DNA of 64,000 nucleotides from Phocoena phocoena. Its lineage: Eukaryota > Chordata > Mammalia > Artiodactyla > Phocoenidae. Location: contig NC_089238.1 of the NCBI RefSeq assembly GCF_963924675.1, positions 46,146,879 through 46,210,878 on the forward strand. The letters run 5' to 3'. Below, piece by piece: positions 21,805-33,767 of the stretch (position 1 is the stretch's first letter; the number at the start of each line of letters is the position of its first letter). The position numbers were made by a program, and so were the translations under genes. The notes below the pieces were generated by a model. It was not told where the DNA came from and made no database searches. It saw nothing but the letters and a program-made list of their open reading frames with translations.

Positions 21805-22017
21805 GGGGGACTTCCCTGGTGGTCCAGTGGGTAAGACTCTGCGCTCCCTATGCAGGGGGCCTGTGTTCAATCCCTGGTCGGGGACCTAGATCCTGCATGC
21901 GTGCTGCAACTAAGAAGTCCACATGCTACAACAAAAGATCCCTCATGGCGCAATGAAGAGCCCGTGTGCTGCAACTAAGACCCGGCACAGCCAAAATAAA
22001 TAAATTTAATTAATTAA
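21805..22017 (+). repeat. CHR-type SINE, intermediate form
   Basis: Sense copy ending 'cacagccaaaataaataaat'. Target duplication aaaaacagtta on both sides (from about 21789 and about 22019). Confidence 0.85.
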
Positions 22018-22334
22018 CAAAAACAGTTAACCTGAGGAGGAAGGTACTGGGTGGTTATGGAACAAGAGTTAAAGAAAAACTTTGACTATAGTCCTTTATT
22101 ATATGATGTTTAAACCATGTGAACGTATTATCTAATCAAAACAAGAAACTGTAAAAGAAGAGCTGCAGTTCATGAGCTCCTAAGCCTTGATCAAGACCCA
22201 CAAAATCTATCCCAGCTCATGTTCCAAGAGCCTCTGTCATTTATCACAGGTAATCTTAAATATTTATGAGGAGTTTTATTACCCTGTAACAGCTGACTTT
22301 GCCAGAAACATCTTATGTCAATAATGCTATGCAA

Positions 22335-22540
22335 GACATTGTGAGATAGAAAGATCTTGGGCAACTCACTTAACATCCCTTAAACTTCAGTTTTCTCTTT
22401 GGCAAAGCAAGATAAAGACAAAAGAACATCCCAGAATTGCTGTGGAGTGCAATGTGAGCGCTTCCAGAACCGCAAAGCAGCACCGAACAAGTTCTGTATA
22501 CAACAGCTGCTCTACAGCCAAGCCTCTGCTAAAATAAATG
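22335..22540 (+). repeat. MIR element
   Basis: Ancient MIR core ('cttgggcaactcacttaaca', 'aaacttcagttttctctttg'). Confidence 0.55.
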
Positions 22541-22552
22541 TTACTTGACTGA

Positions 22553-22735
22553 GGGTGCTTCTCAAAGGTCAGCGTGCTTAAAAGTCACCTGGAGAGGCTG
22601 TTAAAACACAGGCTTTTAGGGCCGACCCTCAGAGATGTGATTCAGTAGGTCTGGAGCTCAGGAGCTGACATTTCTAACAAGCTTGGGTGATACTGATGCA
22701 GCTGGTTTAAGGACTACATTTGAGTGGTCTTGTCC
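22553..22735 (-). mobile_element. MER5A (hAT-Charlie) element
   Basis: Antisense MER5A: 'tgcttctcaaaggtcagcgt', 'ctgttaaaacacaggc', 'gattcagtaggtctggagc', 'atttctaacaagctt'. Confidence 0.75.
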
Positions 22736-22741
22736 AGAGCA

Positions 22742-22902
22742 GGGCTCCTCAAACTGTGATATGTATATGAATGGCTTGGGAATCTTGTTAAAATACAGAT
22801 TCATAAGGTCTGGGGTAGGACCCAGGACTCTGAATTTCTAACAGGCTCCTAGGTGTTGTAGATGCTCCTGGTCTGCAGACTACACTTTGAGGACCAAGGC
22901 TC
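22742..22902 (-). mobile_element. Second MER5A (hAT-Charlie) element
   Basis: Same orientation, immediately next to the first copy: 'cttgttaaaatacagatt', 'ggtctggggtaggaccc', 'tttctaacaggctcct', 'actacactttgaggacc'. Confidence 0.75.
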
Positions 22903-23385
22903 TGGAATATCCAGCTCCATTTGTTTAGATGAGGAAGCTGTGCCAGGCAAAAAGTAAATGACTTGCCCAAGGCCACTTGGACGGTAAGGTGAAACACTGT
23001 CCAGGTGAAACCCCGTCCAGGGAGGCTGCCACTCCTCAGGAGTGCCTTCCCTGCCGTACCCAGACCTGTATCACAAACCTGCCTGAGCCAGCAAGTGATG
23101 CCAGCCCTTTAGAAAATGGTGTGGAAATTTACTAAATCATACACAGTCCTCTGTGCTTCTGAGAAATCAGTCACTTACCGGGGAGCTTAGCTCAAATCAC
23201 CAGTATGTTCTTTACAAAAATGCACTTTTGGCCAAATTATTTCTTTAGCCGAGTCACTTTCCCCTCCAGTGACTCGCACCTTTGACAGGCACTGCTGTTG
23301 AAACCTGAGGAAGACACCGGCACTTCTCAACGTATCTGACTGTGGGGAGAAGAGGGTGAGGAGAAGCAGAAATGGGGGTGGGGAA

Positions 23386-23609
23386 GCTGATCCTTGGGAA
23401 AACCGAGGAATTTCCTGATATATGGCTCCCTCATGCCCTCAAAACCCTACGGAATTGCACTGTATGCATTCTTCCAACTCACTTTACCACCCTGATAAAA
23501 AGTCCATCGAATTACAGATTTACTGGGGTTAACAAGCAACTTCTTTTCAGGATGCATTGTCTGTGAGCTGCCAGTCTTTCACACTTTAGTGTGAACTACT
23601 CTAATACAG
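23386..23609 (-). repeat. Right arm of a long inverted repeat
   Basis: Reverse-complement partner of 21528-21762, with both ends coinciding (gctgatcctt at 23386-23395, ctaatacag at 23601-23609). The 1.6-kb spacer contains a later SINE and two MER5A elements. Confidence 0.8.
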
Positions 23610-24096
23610 GAGGAAGTGGGTAGAATTCTGGACATAAAGTCTCTGGAGCAATTCATGCAGAGGGGGTCTTACCTGAGATGAAGCTTCATCTGGGAGCACA
23701 GCTGCTGGTAAACCACAGCTGCGACATTGGCTCTGCACCACATTCACCAGCAGGCCTCACCCCATACCCCTGATGCCTTCTGGCTGTTGGATAGTTCCTG
23801 GGCCTGGCCCTGCCACTAACCTGTTGCATGACTGAGTAAATCACACAGTTTTAGGGACTTTCAGAGCTGGAAGTTTCTGAACCTAGAAGCTCACTTTCTA
23901 ATCCAAAAAACACATGGTCTCTAATGGCCTGTCTAAGCTTGGTTTCCCCAGAAGCAGAGCCTGGGACAGGGTTTGCTTTTATGTGAGTTATTGAGGGAGA
24001 GCTTGCCAGAGAAAACTTTCAGGTGAAGGAGTGAGGGGAGAGGATAGGGAAGGGCAGGTCTTGGGGGTGCTAAAGCATTCTTAAATAACACCAGAG

Positions 24097-24453
24097 GACT
24101 TCCCTGGTGGCACAGTGGTTAAGAATCCGCCTGCCAATGCAGGGGACACAGGTTTGAGCCCTGGTCGTGGAAGATCTCACATGCCGCGGAGCAACTAAGC
24201 TTGTGTGCCACAACTAGTGAGCCTGCGCTCTAGAGCCCGTGAGCCACAACTACTGAGCCCATGCGCCACAACTATTGAAGCCCGCACGCCTAGAGCCCGT
24301 GTTCCACAACAAGAGAAGCCATCACAATGAGAAGCCTGCGCACCACAACGAAGAGTAGCCCCCGCTCACCACAACTACAGAAGGCCTGCGCACAGCAACG
24401 AAGACCCAACGCAACCAAAAATAAATAAATTTATTAAAAATAAATAACTAAAT
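24097..24453 (+). repeat. CHR-type SINE, long form
   Basis: Full-length sense copy with AATAAA-rich tail. Perfect 14-bp duplication aaataacaccagag at 24083-24096 and 24454-24467. Confidence 0.9.
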
Positions 24454-24799
24454 AAATAACACCAGAGTCCTCCCACCCTGGGGCAAGGCGGCTGGGTTTT
24501 CATACCCCTGACTAGTCAGTGGCCTCCCCCGCCCCGGGGTGTGTGACCCCACCAAGTAACTCTGGTAAGGTGACTTAGAGAATGACATGGTGTCTGCTGT
24601 TTGTGACAGCCCGGAAATAGGTACAACAGTGGCTAAAGGGGATCTGGTGGGCACAAATACTTCCTTCCAGTTCTGAGAGTCCCTCAAATGTTTCCAAACA
24701 AGAGGCCCCCCAAATCACAAAAGACAGAAGGTGAGAAAAGAATACAAGCATTTTTTTCATTTTCAGAAGAATCCTGGAATCTGCACTTAGAATAAGTCC

Positions 24800-25205
24800 T
24801 CACTGTTCCCCGTGACTTCCCACACACACTGCAAGGTGACCCCTCCCCCAACTCCACCCACTGTCCAAGCAGACACTGACCTCCAGCTACACATCAAACC
24901 GACTCCTCCTTAAGGACTATGTCTGTTATCTCTGCCTAGAACGTCCCACCCCAGATTTCTGCCCAGCTGCCTCTTTCTTGTCAACTCAAACATCACCTGC
25001 ATAGAGAGGCTTCTCTGACCTGCCCAGGTCATTCCCTGTCACACTCCCTGTGGCACTTCTGCATTTATCTTGGCTGTGTTCACTTGTATGTTATCTTGTA
25101 AGAAGGGCCTCCAGAGCCTTGTTCTGCCCTCATCACTGTGTCCCCAGAGCCTATGCACACAGAAGACAATAACATCTGATGAACAATATCTGAGTGAATG
25201 AGTAG
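24800..25205 (+). repeat. L2 LINE 3' fragment
   Basis: Typical L2 3' order: 'atctctgcctagaacgtccc', 'aacatcacctgcatagagag', 'cttctctgacctgcccaggt', 'cactgtgtccccagagccta'. Confidence 0.7.
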
Positions 25206-25689
25206 GACATTTGGGCCAGATGCTGAAATGCCAATAGAGAAGGAGAACTAGGTCAGCTAAACCCTCAGCCCAAGAAGCTGGAGGAAAAACCCCGCCCAAG
25301 GCCAGGATGGGGAAGGACAGAATACATCAAGAGTTTCTTTGGCTACTTGATTCCCTTCTCCTCTCCCAGCTCCCTCTCTCAACTACTCTTCAACTTAGGA
25401 CCAGGGTTAGCATCAACCCTGGGGAGATCCTTCACCTTTTAGAAAGGCACAAATGCCTCAAAACGACCAAGGGCATCTGGATTCCAATTCTAGCTCTAGC
25501 TCTGAGCCTCCCCTTCCCCGCTGGTACCTGAGTGGGGCGCAAGGATCATACCAGCCCGTGGCACAGCGGCACCGCAAACGCACATCACTGCACGCTTAAA
25601 CCAGGGCAGGGTGCATTCCTGCCCCTGGCTGCTTCTGTGGCTCCTCCAGCTCCAGAAGAGTCTCCACCGCAGCCGCACCGGATCTGGGC

Positions 25690-25865
25690 ACCTGAGATGC
25701 CCCACATGTTACCCAGCATTTCCCACATGCCAGGCACTGTGCCAGGCGCTTGCTCAACTGCCCGGTGACACCGAATTATCATCGGTACCCACACCTCTTG
25801 GTATCATTATCTCCATTTTACAAGTGAGGAGACTAAGGCTGAGAGATTCAGCCATTGGTGGAAAG
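25690..25865 (-). repeat. MIR element, antisense
   Basis: Antisense MIR: 'cacatgccaggcactgtgcc', 'attatctccattttacaagt', 'gaggagactaaggctgagag'. Confidence 0.7.
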
Positions 25866-25869
25866 ACAC

Positions 25870-26540
25870 GGCGAGTGAGTGGGGGGCATCGGCTTCGAAC
25901 ACAGTCCATCGGCCACTTTTATCTGGTTTATTTAAGTGGTTTGGCACCATGGGTTCACTGAAGAGAGCAGTCCTGGAAGGAAGGATCATTACCTTCATTG
26001 CACACAGAAGGGAACTGCCGGCGCGCGTGTGGCCTGGTGGGCGGTCTCCACTGCACTCAGGAACCCTTCGTGGGGCGCGCAGACTGGCCGCAGCTTGCAG
26101 CCTCCTGGGTCAGTGCGTGTGCTCTGGCTGCCCAGCCACCACCAGCTCCGTTTCGCAGATGCAGAGAACGAGGCTCCAGGAGATGCAAGGGCTGAGCGTT
26201 GAGACCCTGCAAGAGAGCCTGAGAGCAGGGACCGCTTCACCCCACGAGCACACAGGCTGTGGGGAGCTGCCGCTGGGTCCCAGGTTGGCCCCTGGCTCAG
26301 CTGGGGTGGCTCACCTGAGGCGGCAGACGCAGGCAGCTGTGTCTGGCGGTACGTGTTGTCCCCGCCCTTGCCCTCTGTCCCCTCCCTCCTTCTCCCCGGA
26401 TGACTGGGCACTAAACCCAGTTTACTTGGAGGACAGTCCCCGGGATGCTCTGGAGGAACCTGGATGCCCACGTCCTATACTAATCTCACATGCAGTACCA
26501 AGAACGAAGGGTTCGTTTCACATTTGAAAATCGAGCATTG
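25870..26540. other. GC-moderate stretch without recognisable gene
   Basis: Contains scattered CpG and a 192-codon plus-strand ORF (25949-26527) of low-complexity, non-homologous composition. The ORF is not flanked by convincing splice or promoter signals and is not called as a gene. Confidence 0.4.
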
Positions 26541-26544
26541 TGAA

Positions 26545-27318
26545 TTCCCCATGTTAGCAAACTAAAAAAGAAAAACCTATGATCACCTCAGCATATGTAG
26601 TAGATTTTGTCCCTTTGACAAAATCCAACATCCACTCTCAAGGAAACTCTCAGCAAATTATGAATAGAAGGGAATTTCCTCAACCACAAAGAGAGCATCT
26701 ATGAGAAACTTACACAGTGAACGACTGAATGTTCTCCCCCTAAAATTGGGAACAAGATGAGCTAATAAACGAGCTCAGCAAGGTTGCAGGACACAAGATC
26801 AACATAAAAAAAATCTACCTAATTTCTTGGGCTTCACTGGTGGCACCGTGGTTAAGAATCCGCTTGCCAATGTAGGGGACGCGGGTTCGAGGCCTGGTCC
26901 GGGAAGATCACACATGCCGCGGAGCAAATAAGCCGGTGCGCCACAACTACCGAGTCTGCGCTCTAGAGCCCGCATGTCACCAGTACTGAGTCTGCGCTCT
27001 AGAGCCCACGAGCCACGACTACGGAAGCCCGGAAGCCCGCGCACCGCAACAGGAGAAGCCACCGCAACGGAAGCCGGCGCACTGCAGCGAAGAGTAGCCC
27101 CGGCTCCCCGCAACTAGAGAAAGCCCGCGTGCAGCAACGAAGACCCAACGCAGCCAAAAATAAATAAATAAATGTACTTTAAAAAAAACAGTTCTGGAAA
27201 TAGGGATAATGGTTACATAACACTGTAAATGTGCTTAACATCACTGAATTGTACACTTAAAAATGTTTAAAATGGTATGTTATGTATATTTTACCACAGT
27301 AAAATAAAGTAAAAGTAG
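26545..27318 (+). repeat. L1 fragments flanking a SINE
   Basis: ORF2-like text at 26545-26828 ('gcaaggttgcaggacacaag') and L1 3' tail at 27190-27318 ('cactgaattgtacacttaaa', 'tatattttaccacagtaaaa'), separated by the SINE. Confidence 0.65.
26829..27180 (+). repeat. CHR-type SINE, long form
   Basis: Sense copy with 'gggcttcactggtggcaccg' head and '(AAAT)n' tail. Confidence 0.85.
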
Positions 27319-27539
27319 CTAAAAAAATATTGCATGTAAGTGGACATGTGCATTTGAGGGGAAAGAGGAGGGTTCTCTGCTTTTCTCAGCCTAAGGGATG
27401 TCTGGAACAGCCCTCCTCCCATAGGACCTACAGCCTTCCCCTCTCACAGGACAAGACTCTCATGATCCTTTGCTCCATGGAGCCAGGATCACCAGGGGGT
27501 CAGGCTCTCACCCCTGCAGCCCACCCCTTCCGCCCCACG

Positions 27540-27790
27540 ATGACTGACCGGCCTCAATCCCTTTGCTCCTGCTGTTCCCTGAGCAGAATGCCCTTCCCCC
27601 TTCCCCTGCCACCCTAATTCGCCCTCCTCCCCACTTCCCCTCCCCCACACCCATACCCTCCCAGACCCTCTCACATGCTGCCCCTGACCCACATAAGGTA
27701 GCCAGTCCCCTGATTTCTCCAGCTGCCCCCTCTCCAAGGGGGCTGTCCCTCTGTACTCCCCCCATGCCCCCTCCCCACCCTCTTCCTTTG
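27540..27790. repeat. Pyrimidine-rich (C/T) tract
   Basis: About 250 bp dominated by C and T on the plus strand. The first part resembles an L2 remnant ('gagcagaatgcccttccccc'). The three minus-strand ORFs over it (glycine/arginine-rich) are composition artefacts. Confidence 0.5.
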
Positions 27791-27799
27791 ACCTGATCA

Positions 27800-29280
27800 C
27801 AGTGTCCTGAACATCTATTCACTGTCTCAGCTCTGGCTGGGAGGTCCTCAGAGTCTCAGACTTCTAATTCTCTCTGTCTCCTGACTTTTCAATTCTGGTT
27901 TAGGGACAGCATAGCCAATCAACTGCCAGGACTCGGGCTGCGCCAGTCCCTTCTTTACCAATTCAGGAATGTCCCTAGTGGAGAACAATGGAGAAAATAG
28001 AAATCTCGGTGAACAGAGCAGCTTTGTTTCTCATTTTTTGGCTCACAGAGGAGAGACTGTGAGGACTTGGGCAGGCTGAGCACGGTGCCGAGAAGCCTGG
28101 CTTTGGCTTCTCCTTACTGATTTGGGACCTAGTAAAGCAAATCGGTTGCTTCTCTAGGCCTCACTTTACCCACCTGAAAAATGGAGCTTGAGAAACTCCT
28201 CTTCAAGCTGAGTTGAGAGGGAGGAGTGGTGGAGGGGAAATGGGGCTGTTTGCAGAGGTCCCCACTGTGGGGAGCGTCTTGGTCACACAAGGCCCAACTT
28301 CCCGCAAATGTTTGGCTTCACACTTGTTGAGTTTGGGTTCAAGCCCTGCTCTAACAAGGCTGCTGGCAGGGACACAGGCCCTGGCACACAGGCTCTGTTC
28401 TGGCTCATCATCAAACTTGTTCTGTTACACCTTCCAAGAGCAACGAGGCCTGTGTTTTATAACAGCTACTGCAATTGTAATTAAACATGCATCAGTAGTT
28501 TCGCATCCATCCCCACCCCCATCCCCACCGGAACATAAGCCCCGCTAAATTCCTAGCTTAGTGCCTATCATGAGGCGCATTCAATCACCATGTTAACTAA
28601 TTAACGCAGGGAGGCCCGCAGTGGAGGCCTGGTCTGTCTTTTCTAACACGCATATATCGCAGCTAAAGGGGAATCAGATGCAGTCCCCTGTCCCCAAGCC
28701 ACTTGGAATAGGGAGGTCTGGGGCCAGGGGAGAGTCACCAGCCTCCACTCTCATCACACACACCAGTCCGACCCAGGACCCTCCCTGGTTCCACCACAAC
28801 CCCTACTGTTGCCCATGCCACCTGTATGAGAACGTGAAACTTGTTAAATGAGTCAAAGTTAAAGTCTGTTCTACATGCATTTGTGACCCGAGCCTCTCCT
28901 GTGTGCCAGGGGTTGGCACACAAGACAAAAAGCTACAAGCCTAGCCTGGAGCAGCTGACACTGGTGGGGAGGCCTGGTCACAGAGCAGGTGGGTGAGAGA
29001 GAGGGAGGCACAGAGAGGATGGGAGGCTGGGAAGGGGCGGGCCTTCAAAACCTTCCTAACACATGATGAGAAGCCACTCAAGGTCCCTCACAAGGGGACC
29101 CAGCCTGAGTAAGGAGGGTTCCTCAAGAACTTCCAGAAATGTCTGTTACCAGAGTTGGTGGCCCATAGACTGGGAGTCGGGTCCATCTCGCAACAGGGAG
29201 CAGTGGTGGACAGCCTCGGGTTCTACCAGCAACCCCCCATTCTCCCCCTACCCTCCCCCCACCTTTCCCACAGTGGGCCT
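27800..29280. other. Stretch without recognisable gene
   Basis: Weak MIR-like sequence near 28120-28200 and an L2-like piece near 28525-28590. Otherwise nothing recognisable. Confidence 0.35.
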
Positions 29281-29289
29281 CAAACCCAA

Positions 29290-29395
29290 ACACAGGCGTG
29301 TACCTAGGAAGAGACAAGGAGGAATCCAGCCTTCAGAGGGAGCATGGCCCTTGATTTCAGACTGCTAGCGTCCAAAACTGTAGGAGATAAAATGT
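29290..29395 (+). repeat. MLT1-like LTR fragment
   Basis: Short remnant with 'gggagcatggcccttgattt' and 'ccaaaactgtaggagataaa', the 3' part of an MLT1 LTR. Confidence 0.45.
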
Positions 29396-29965
29396 CAGGT
29401 GCACGTAATGTGCCCCAACTTTACCTCACGTGTCCGGCTTTACGTCAGTTGCCAACACCTGTCCTTCCACACCTTTCTCCTTGCTCACACCAACACATGA
29501 GCGCATATATACACAGGGAGGAGGTATGCTTGTTTGTATGAATAAAATGGAATCACCAGATCCATGTAACTTGCTTTCTCCCCCACTTCACAGTGGGCAT
29601 ATCTGCAAGTCAGTATTCTAATTTTTTTTTCCTGCGGAAACAAACACACAATCAGTTATCCTACTCTATAAACAGGATCAGAGCAGAGAGGCTGAAGGTT
29701 GATTGTAGATATTTTCATTTGCACCAAAATCTCTTTTTTTCCTTCTTCTCTTCCTTCACCTGCAGCCCTGATGGGAAGCCTTCACCACCTTCTTCATGCT
29801 CATGTATCTATACAGAAATACACCGAATACAAGTGTGGGGTTTAGGGTCGTTTGGCTTTATTTGGAGTTTCTTTGCAAAAAGGGGATCATAATAGTACCT
29901 GTCTCTATTTCTTACTTTTCTCACTCAATAGTAAAATTCTTCAGGAAAATTCCTTCAAATCTTTT

Positions 29966-30080
29966 TTTTTTTGCTTTTTTTTTGGCTGTGCCACTGTGTC
30001 TTTCAGGATCTTAGTTCCCCAACCTGGGCCCCTGGCAGTGAAAACACTGAGCCCTAACCACTGGATCACCAGGGAATTCC
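29966..30080 (-). repeat. CHR-type SINE, short form
   Basis: Antisense, 'gatcaccagggaattccc' end. Imperfect duplication ccttcaaatctttt / cctccaaacctttt. Confidence 0.8.
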
Positions 30081-30204
30081 CCCTCCAAACCTTTTAATGG
30101 CTGCATAATATTCCCTGGCCGAGGGACTTTTACTTTGTTTCCAGTTCTGGTGGTGGTGGTGTGGTGTTTGTTTGACAGTAAATATCCAGGGACATTTATC
30201 TTCT

Positions 30205-30595
30205 TTTTTTTTTTTTTTCTTTGCAGCAAAGAGAGGGTTTATTTGCAAGGCAGCCCAGAGAGGATTCAGAACAAACCTCAAGTCCATGAAGGCAAGGGGC
30301 TTGGGGGTATTGATGGGATAACAAATATCAAAGCAGGGCAGTTTGAGGCACAGGAGAGCGTGGGGAAAGGTGCTTGGGGAAAGGTGATTGGAGAAAGGTG
30401 CATGGTTCTGCACAGGCCTAAGCTCTGCATGTTCAAGAGGTCACTGAGGGTACATTGCACATGCCCAGCTGGAGGGTGGGTGGTCCTAGCCAGTCCTTAA
30501 CCAACTCAGCTTGATCTAGATGCAGCTGACTCCAAGTTCCTAGAAAACAACTCGGGCAAACATCTTATTGTTTAGGCTACATGCCCCTTGGAGGA
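30205..30595 (-). repeat. Polyadenylated retroposed segment, possibly LTR-derived
   Basis: On the minus strand it ends 'caaataaaccctctctttgc' plus tgcaaag and an A14-type tract (30219-30205): a polyadenylation signal about 20 bases before an A tail. The AATAAACCCTCTCTTTGC text resembles the R region of endogenous retroviral LTRs. The parent element was not identified. Confidence 0.35.
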
Positions 30596-30727
30596 CCTGC
30601 AAATCTTTAAAAAAACCTTGATTAGTGAAGGCAGGTGAAATGGATTTAACCATGGTTTCAGGGTCTTTACAGAGTTAAGTTAAAATGAGGTGGTAAGGGT
30701 GAGCCCTAACCCAGTATGACTAATATC

Positions 30728-30872
30728 CTTCTGAAAAGGAGAAATTGGACACAGAGGCAGATGCAGAGGAAAGACTTTATGAAGAGAAATGGGAAAAAGA
30801 ACTACAAGCCAAGGAGAGAAGCCTGGAACAGATCCAGCCCTTAGAAGATGCCAACCCTGCCGACACCTTGAT
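30728..30872 (+). repeat. MLT1-like LTR fragment
   Basis: Contains 'aggagaaattggacacagag', 'gagagaagcctggaacagat' and 'gccaaccctgccgacacctt', the middle of an MLT1 LTR. Truncated by the adjoining antisense L1. Confidence 0.7.
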
Positions 30873-30874
30873 TT

Positions 30875-31160
30875 TTTTCTTTTTGCTGTTTTTTAATTTT
30901 TATTGGAGTGTAGTTGACTTACAATGTTGTGTTAGTTTCAGATGTACAGAGAAGTGAATCAGTTATACATATATATATCCATTCTTTTTCAGATTCTTTT
31001 CCCATATAGGTCATTACAGAATATTGAGTAGAGTTCCCTGTGCTATACGGTAGGTCCGTGTTAGTTATCTATTTTATATAGGGTGTATATGTTAATCCCA
31101 ATCTCCTAATTTATCACTTCCCCCCACATTTCCCCTTTGGTAACCATAAGTTTGATTCTC
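30875..31160 (-). repeat. L1 3' UTR, antisense
   Basis: Text 'ttttattggagtgtagttga', 'gttagtttcagatgtacaga', 'agttccctgtgctatacggt', characteristic of artiodactyl/cetacean L1 3' ends. Confidence 0.8.
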
Positions 31161-31361
31161 TTGCTTTCTTTCTTGATCTTGCTGCTGACTCCCTCATGGT
31201 GGCTGGCTTCCTCATGCATTTCTAATTTGGACTGTTCATGTTTGACAGGCATCCTGTGGGCAGCCTGAGCAGGCTGGGTTGAAGGTTTTGCTTTTGCTTC
31301 TTCCAGGTGTTCCAAGGAGTACCAGGTAGGAGTAGTTTTTTGGGTTTGTTTTTTGTGTGTG

Positions 31362-31435
31362 TTTTTTAAATTGTGGTAAAATATACATAACATAGAATTT
31401 ACTATCTCAGCCATTTTTAAGTATACAATTCATCT
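31362..31435 (-). repeat. L1 3'-end fragment, antisense
   Basis: 'ttgtggtaaaatatacataa' followed by 'ccatttttaagtatacaatt'. Confidence 0.6.
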
Positions 31436-31439
31436 TGGG

Positions 31440-33290
31440 GAATGGTCCTTTGTCTTGGAGCCGAGAAGCGGCATCACAGTGTCATGGGAGTCTACTTTGG
31501 TCAGGCAGGCCTACACAGGACTACAGAAGGCCTTGAAAGCCAAGCAGCTCTTGAGTGTCAGGCAGCAGGGAGCCAGTACAGGTTGTGAGCAGGGGAATGA
31601 CCTGGTGAACACACTCAGGGAACACTGATGTGCAAGATGAGCTGGAGGCCGAAGCTGGAGGCCAGGACAACAACCATTCCTCCAAGCCCTGCAGTGAAGG
31701 AAGGTGACCTCTAAAGAGTCTCTACTGGATGTTCATGTGCCTGGCAGGGCCTGGGGGACAGTTCTTCCACGCGGTTTGAGCCAGGCCTAGATGGAAAGGA
31801 GTCCTAGACCCTTTACAGAATTGTCCCTTCAGGGCCGGAGCCACCCGGGCATTTGCCTGGTGTATTCCCAGGAGGTACAGCTATGTGAAGAACCATCCTC
31901 TACTCAGTAAAATTGGTAACACCTAACAGATGCAGGGGCTCAAGAACACATTGCTTACATTTGTACAGAGTGTAAATCACCATATAAGTAAATCCTTTCT
32001 GCCTCTAGGAATTAAAGAGATGTATTTGGTAAGAGACACATATGTCTGATACATGCTCACTGATAAAATACTCCAATTTTTCTGGATCGGTCCTACCTGG
32101 CAATTTGTAACAAGAACCATAAAACTAGCTAAACCCTGTGAGGGGGTAACTCCACTTTAAGTGGTGGACGCCTAGGAAATAATCAGAAATAGCCCAAAGC
32201 AGTGCCACTTGGGAAGGTGGGAGCCAAAGAACCACCCAAGAACCTAAGAGAGAGGAAAAGGCTCAGCTCAGCCAGGAGGGTCAACATCAGGCACCACCTG
32301 AGCTGCCTGAGTGAGGCCTTAACAAACGTGTCAAGTTGTGGGGAAGGACCCCAACTGTGTGTGCTGTCACCCTGGGTGCTGGGACCCTCTGGAGGCAATG
32401 CAGTGTTATTTGGCTTCAGAGCTCCCGCTTCCTCATCTATAAAATGGGAACGAAATTTGCAGTTATTGGCCCTCAGCCTGGTCACTGGTGAACTATTATT
32501 ACTACATGTATGACACATACAGATAAGAACAGCTCCACCCTCACTGCAAATGGACACAAATAATTTTAGCTGGGCTGGGGGATGGGTAGAGGGTGGCACA
32601 TATGTGGCTGCAGGGCATCCCTTGGCTCCAGTGTCTGAGGCAGACGTGGGAAATGGGATGCAGAGAGCCCAGTGCCATGTCTAAGAGTGTCACGTCCAGC
32701 CTGGGAGGGAGACCCAGGTGGGAAAGCCAACTTGGCCCACATCTGCCACTCAGACACCTTGATCCCAGCAGCTGACTGCCTCTCCCCGGCTCTTCATCAT
32801 AACCTCTCATGACCACAGTTCCCTCTGCACCTCTGGGGACACCCTGATCACTCCCCTGGCAGGGTTACTCACAGTATAGATAAATCCCTTTCCTCCTGAG
32901 GTCATCCAAACAAGGTTAGACTCGACCCCAGAAGAATGTGTCTAAGAAGAAACCGAGAGGAAACAAAACTAAGGAATTAAAATGCAGCCATCTGGGAATA
33001 GGAGGGCTTCCAAGTCATTAATCTGATATGAATCTGGCTCCAGACTGGGCTGGCAGCCTCCTTTAGCTGCCTCCTCACCTCCTCCTCATCTCTACCCATT
33101 TGCCTTAGCAAGAAGCCCTCCTTTCAAGAAACTGCTTCTTCTGGCCTTGAGCAGCCTTACCCATAGCTCTTGGCAGGACCAGACTCTCTGCTTGAGCTCT
33201 TGGAGAATTTGGTTGGCCCCAGACAGTCCTCCTTCAATCCTGAGCCCTTCCCACAGGGATAATACCTGCTGTGCAGAGTTTTTGTAAGGA
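31440..33290. other. Stretch without recognisable gene
   Basis: Mostly unassignable sequence with a weak MIR trace near 32430-32460 ('cctcatctataaaatgggaa'). ORFs at 32183-32599 on both strands have no recognisable domains. Confidence 0.35.
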
Positions 33291-33294
33291 CTGG

Positions 33295-33430
33295 AGATCT
33301 AGTTGGTGATGCCAACTGCAACAAATGTAAGCTCCATGAGAGTAGGACTTCCTTTTGTTCTCTGCCCCATCTCCTGTGCCTGGCCCATCGTAAATGCTCA
33401 TGGATGTTTGTCAAATGAATAATAAATATA
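33295..33430 (+). repeat. L2 LINE 3' end
   Basis: Canonical L2 tail: 'aatgtaagctccatgagagt', 'ctgtgcctggcccatcgtaa', 'tgtttgtcaaatgaataa'. Confidence 0.75.
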
Positions 33431-33589
33431 AATATGAGCTTGAGTATGTATTTCAATCTCTAGAAGGACCCACAGAACCTAGTATCAGTGATTGTATTTG
33501 GACAGATGAAAACAGAGTCCTAAGGAATGGGAAACGGAGAGGAAGGTACTTTTCACTGTAAACCAATCTTATCTTTTGATTTTTTTCTG

Positions 33590-33708
33590 ATTTTTCCCAG
33601 CTGCGCGGTGTGTCACGTGGGATCTTAGTTCCCCGACCAGGGATCAAATCCATGCCCCCTGCAGTGGAAGCATGGAATCTTAACCACTGGACGTCCAGAG
33701 AAGTCCCT
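33590..33708 (-). repeat. CHR-type SINE, short form
   Basis: Antisense copy ending 'gtccagagaagtccc', flanked by tgattttttt duplications. Confidence 0.8.
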
Positions 33709-33767
33709 GATTTTTTTTTTTTACTGTGCACATATATTATCTACTTGAAATTAAAAACACACCACCA

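Noticed and set aside
25949..26527. 192-codon ORF in GC-moderate DNA
   Set aside because: No recognisable domain, and overlapping ORFs of similar length occur on the other strand and frame. Nothing suggests an exon.
27489..27822. Glycine-rich minus-strand ORFs
   Set aside because: Translation of a polypurine strand.
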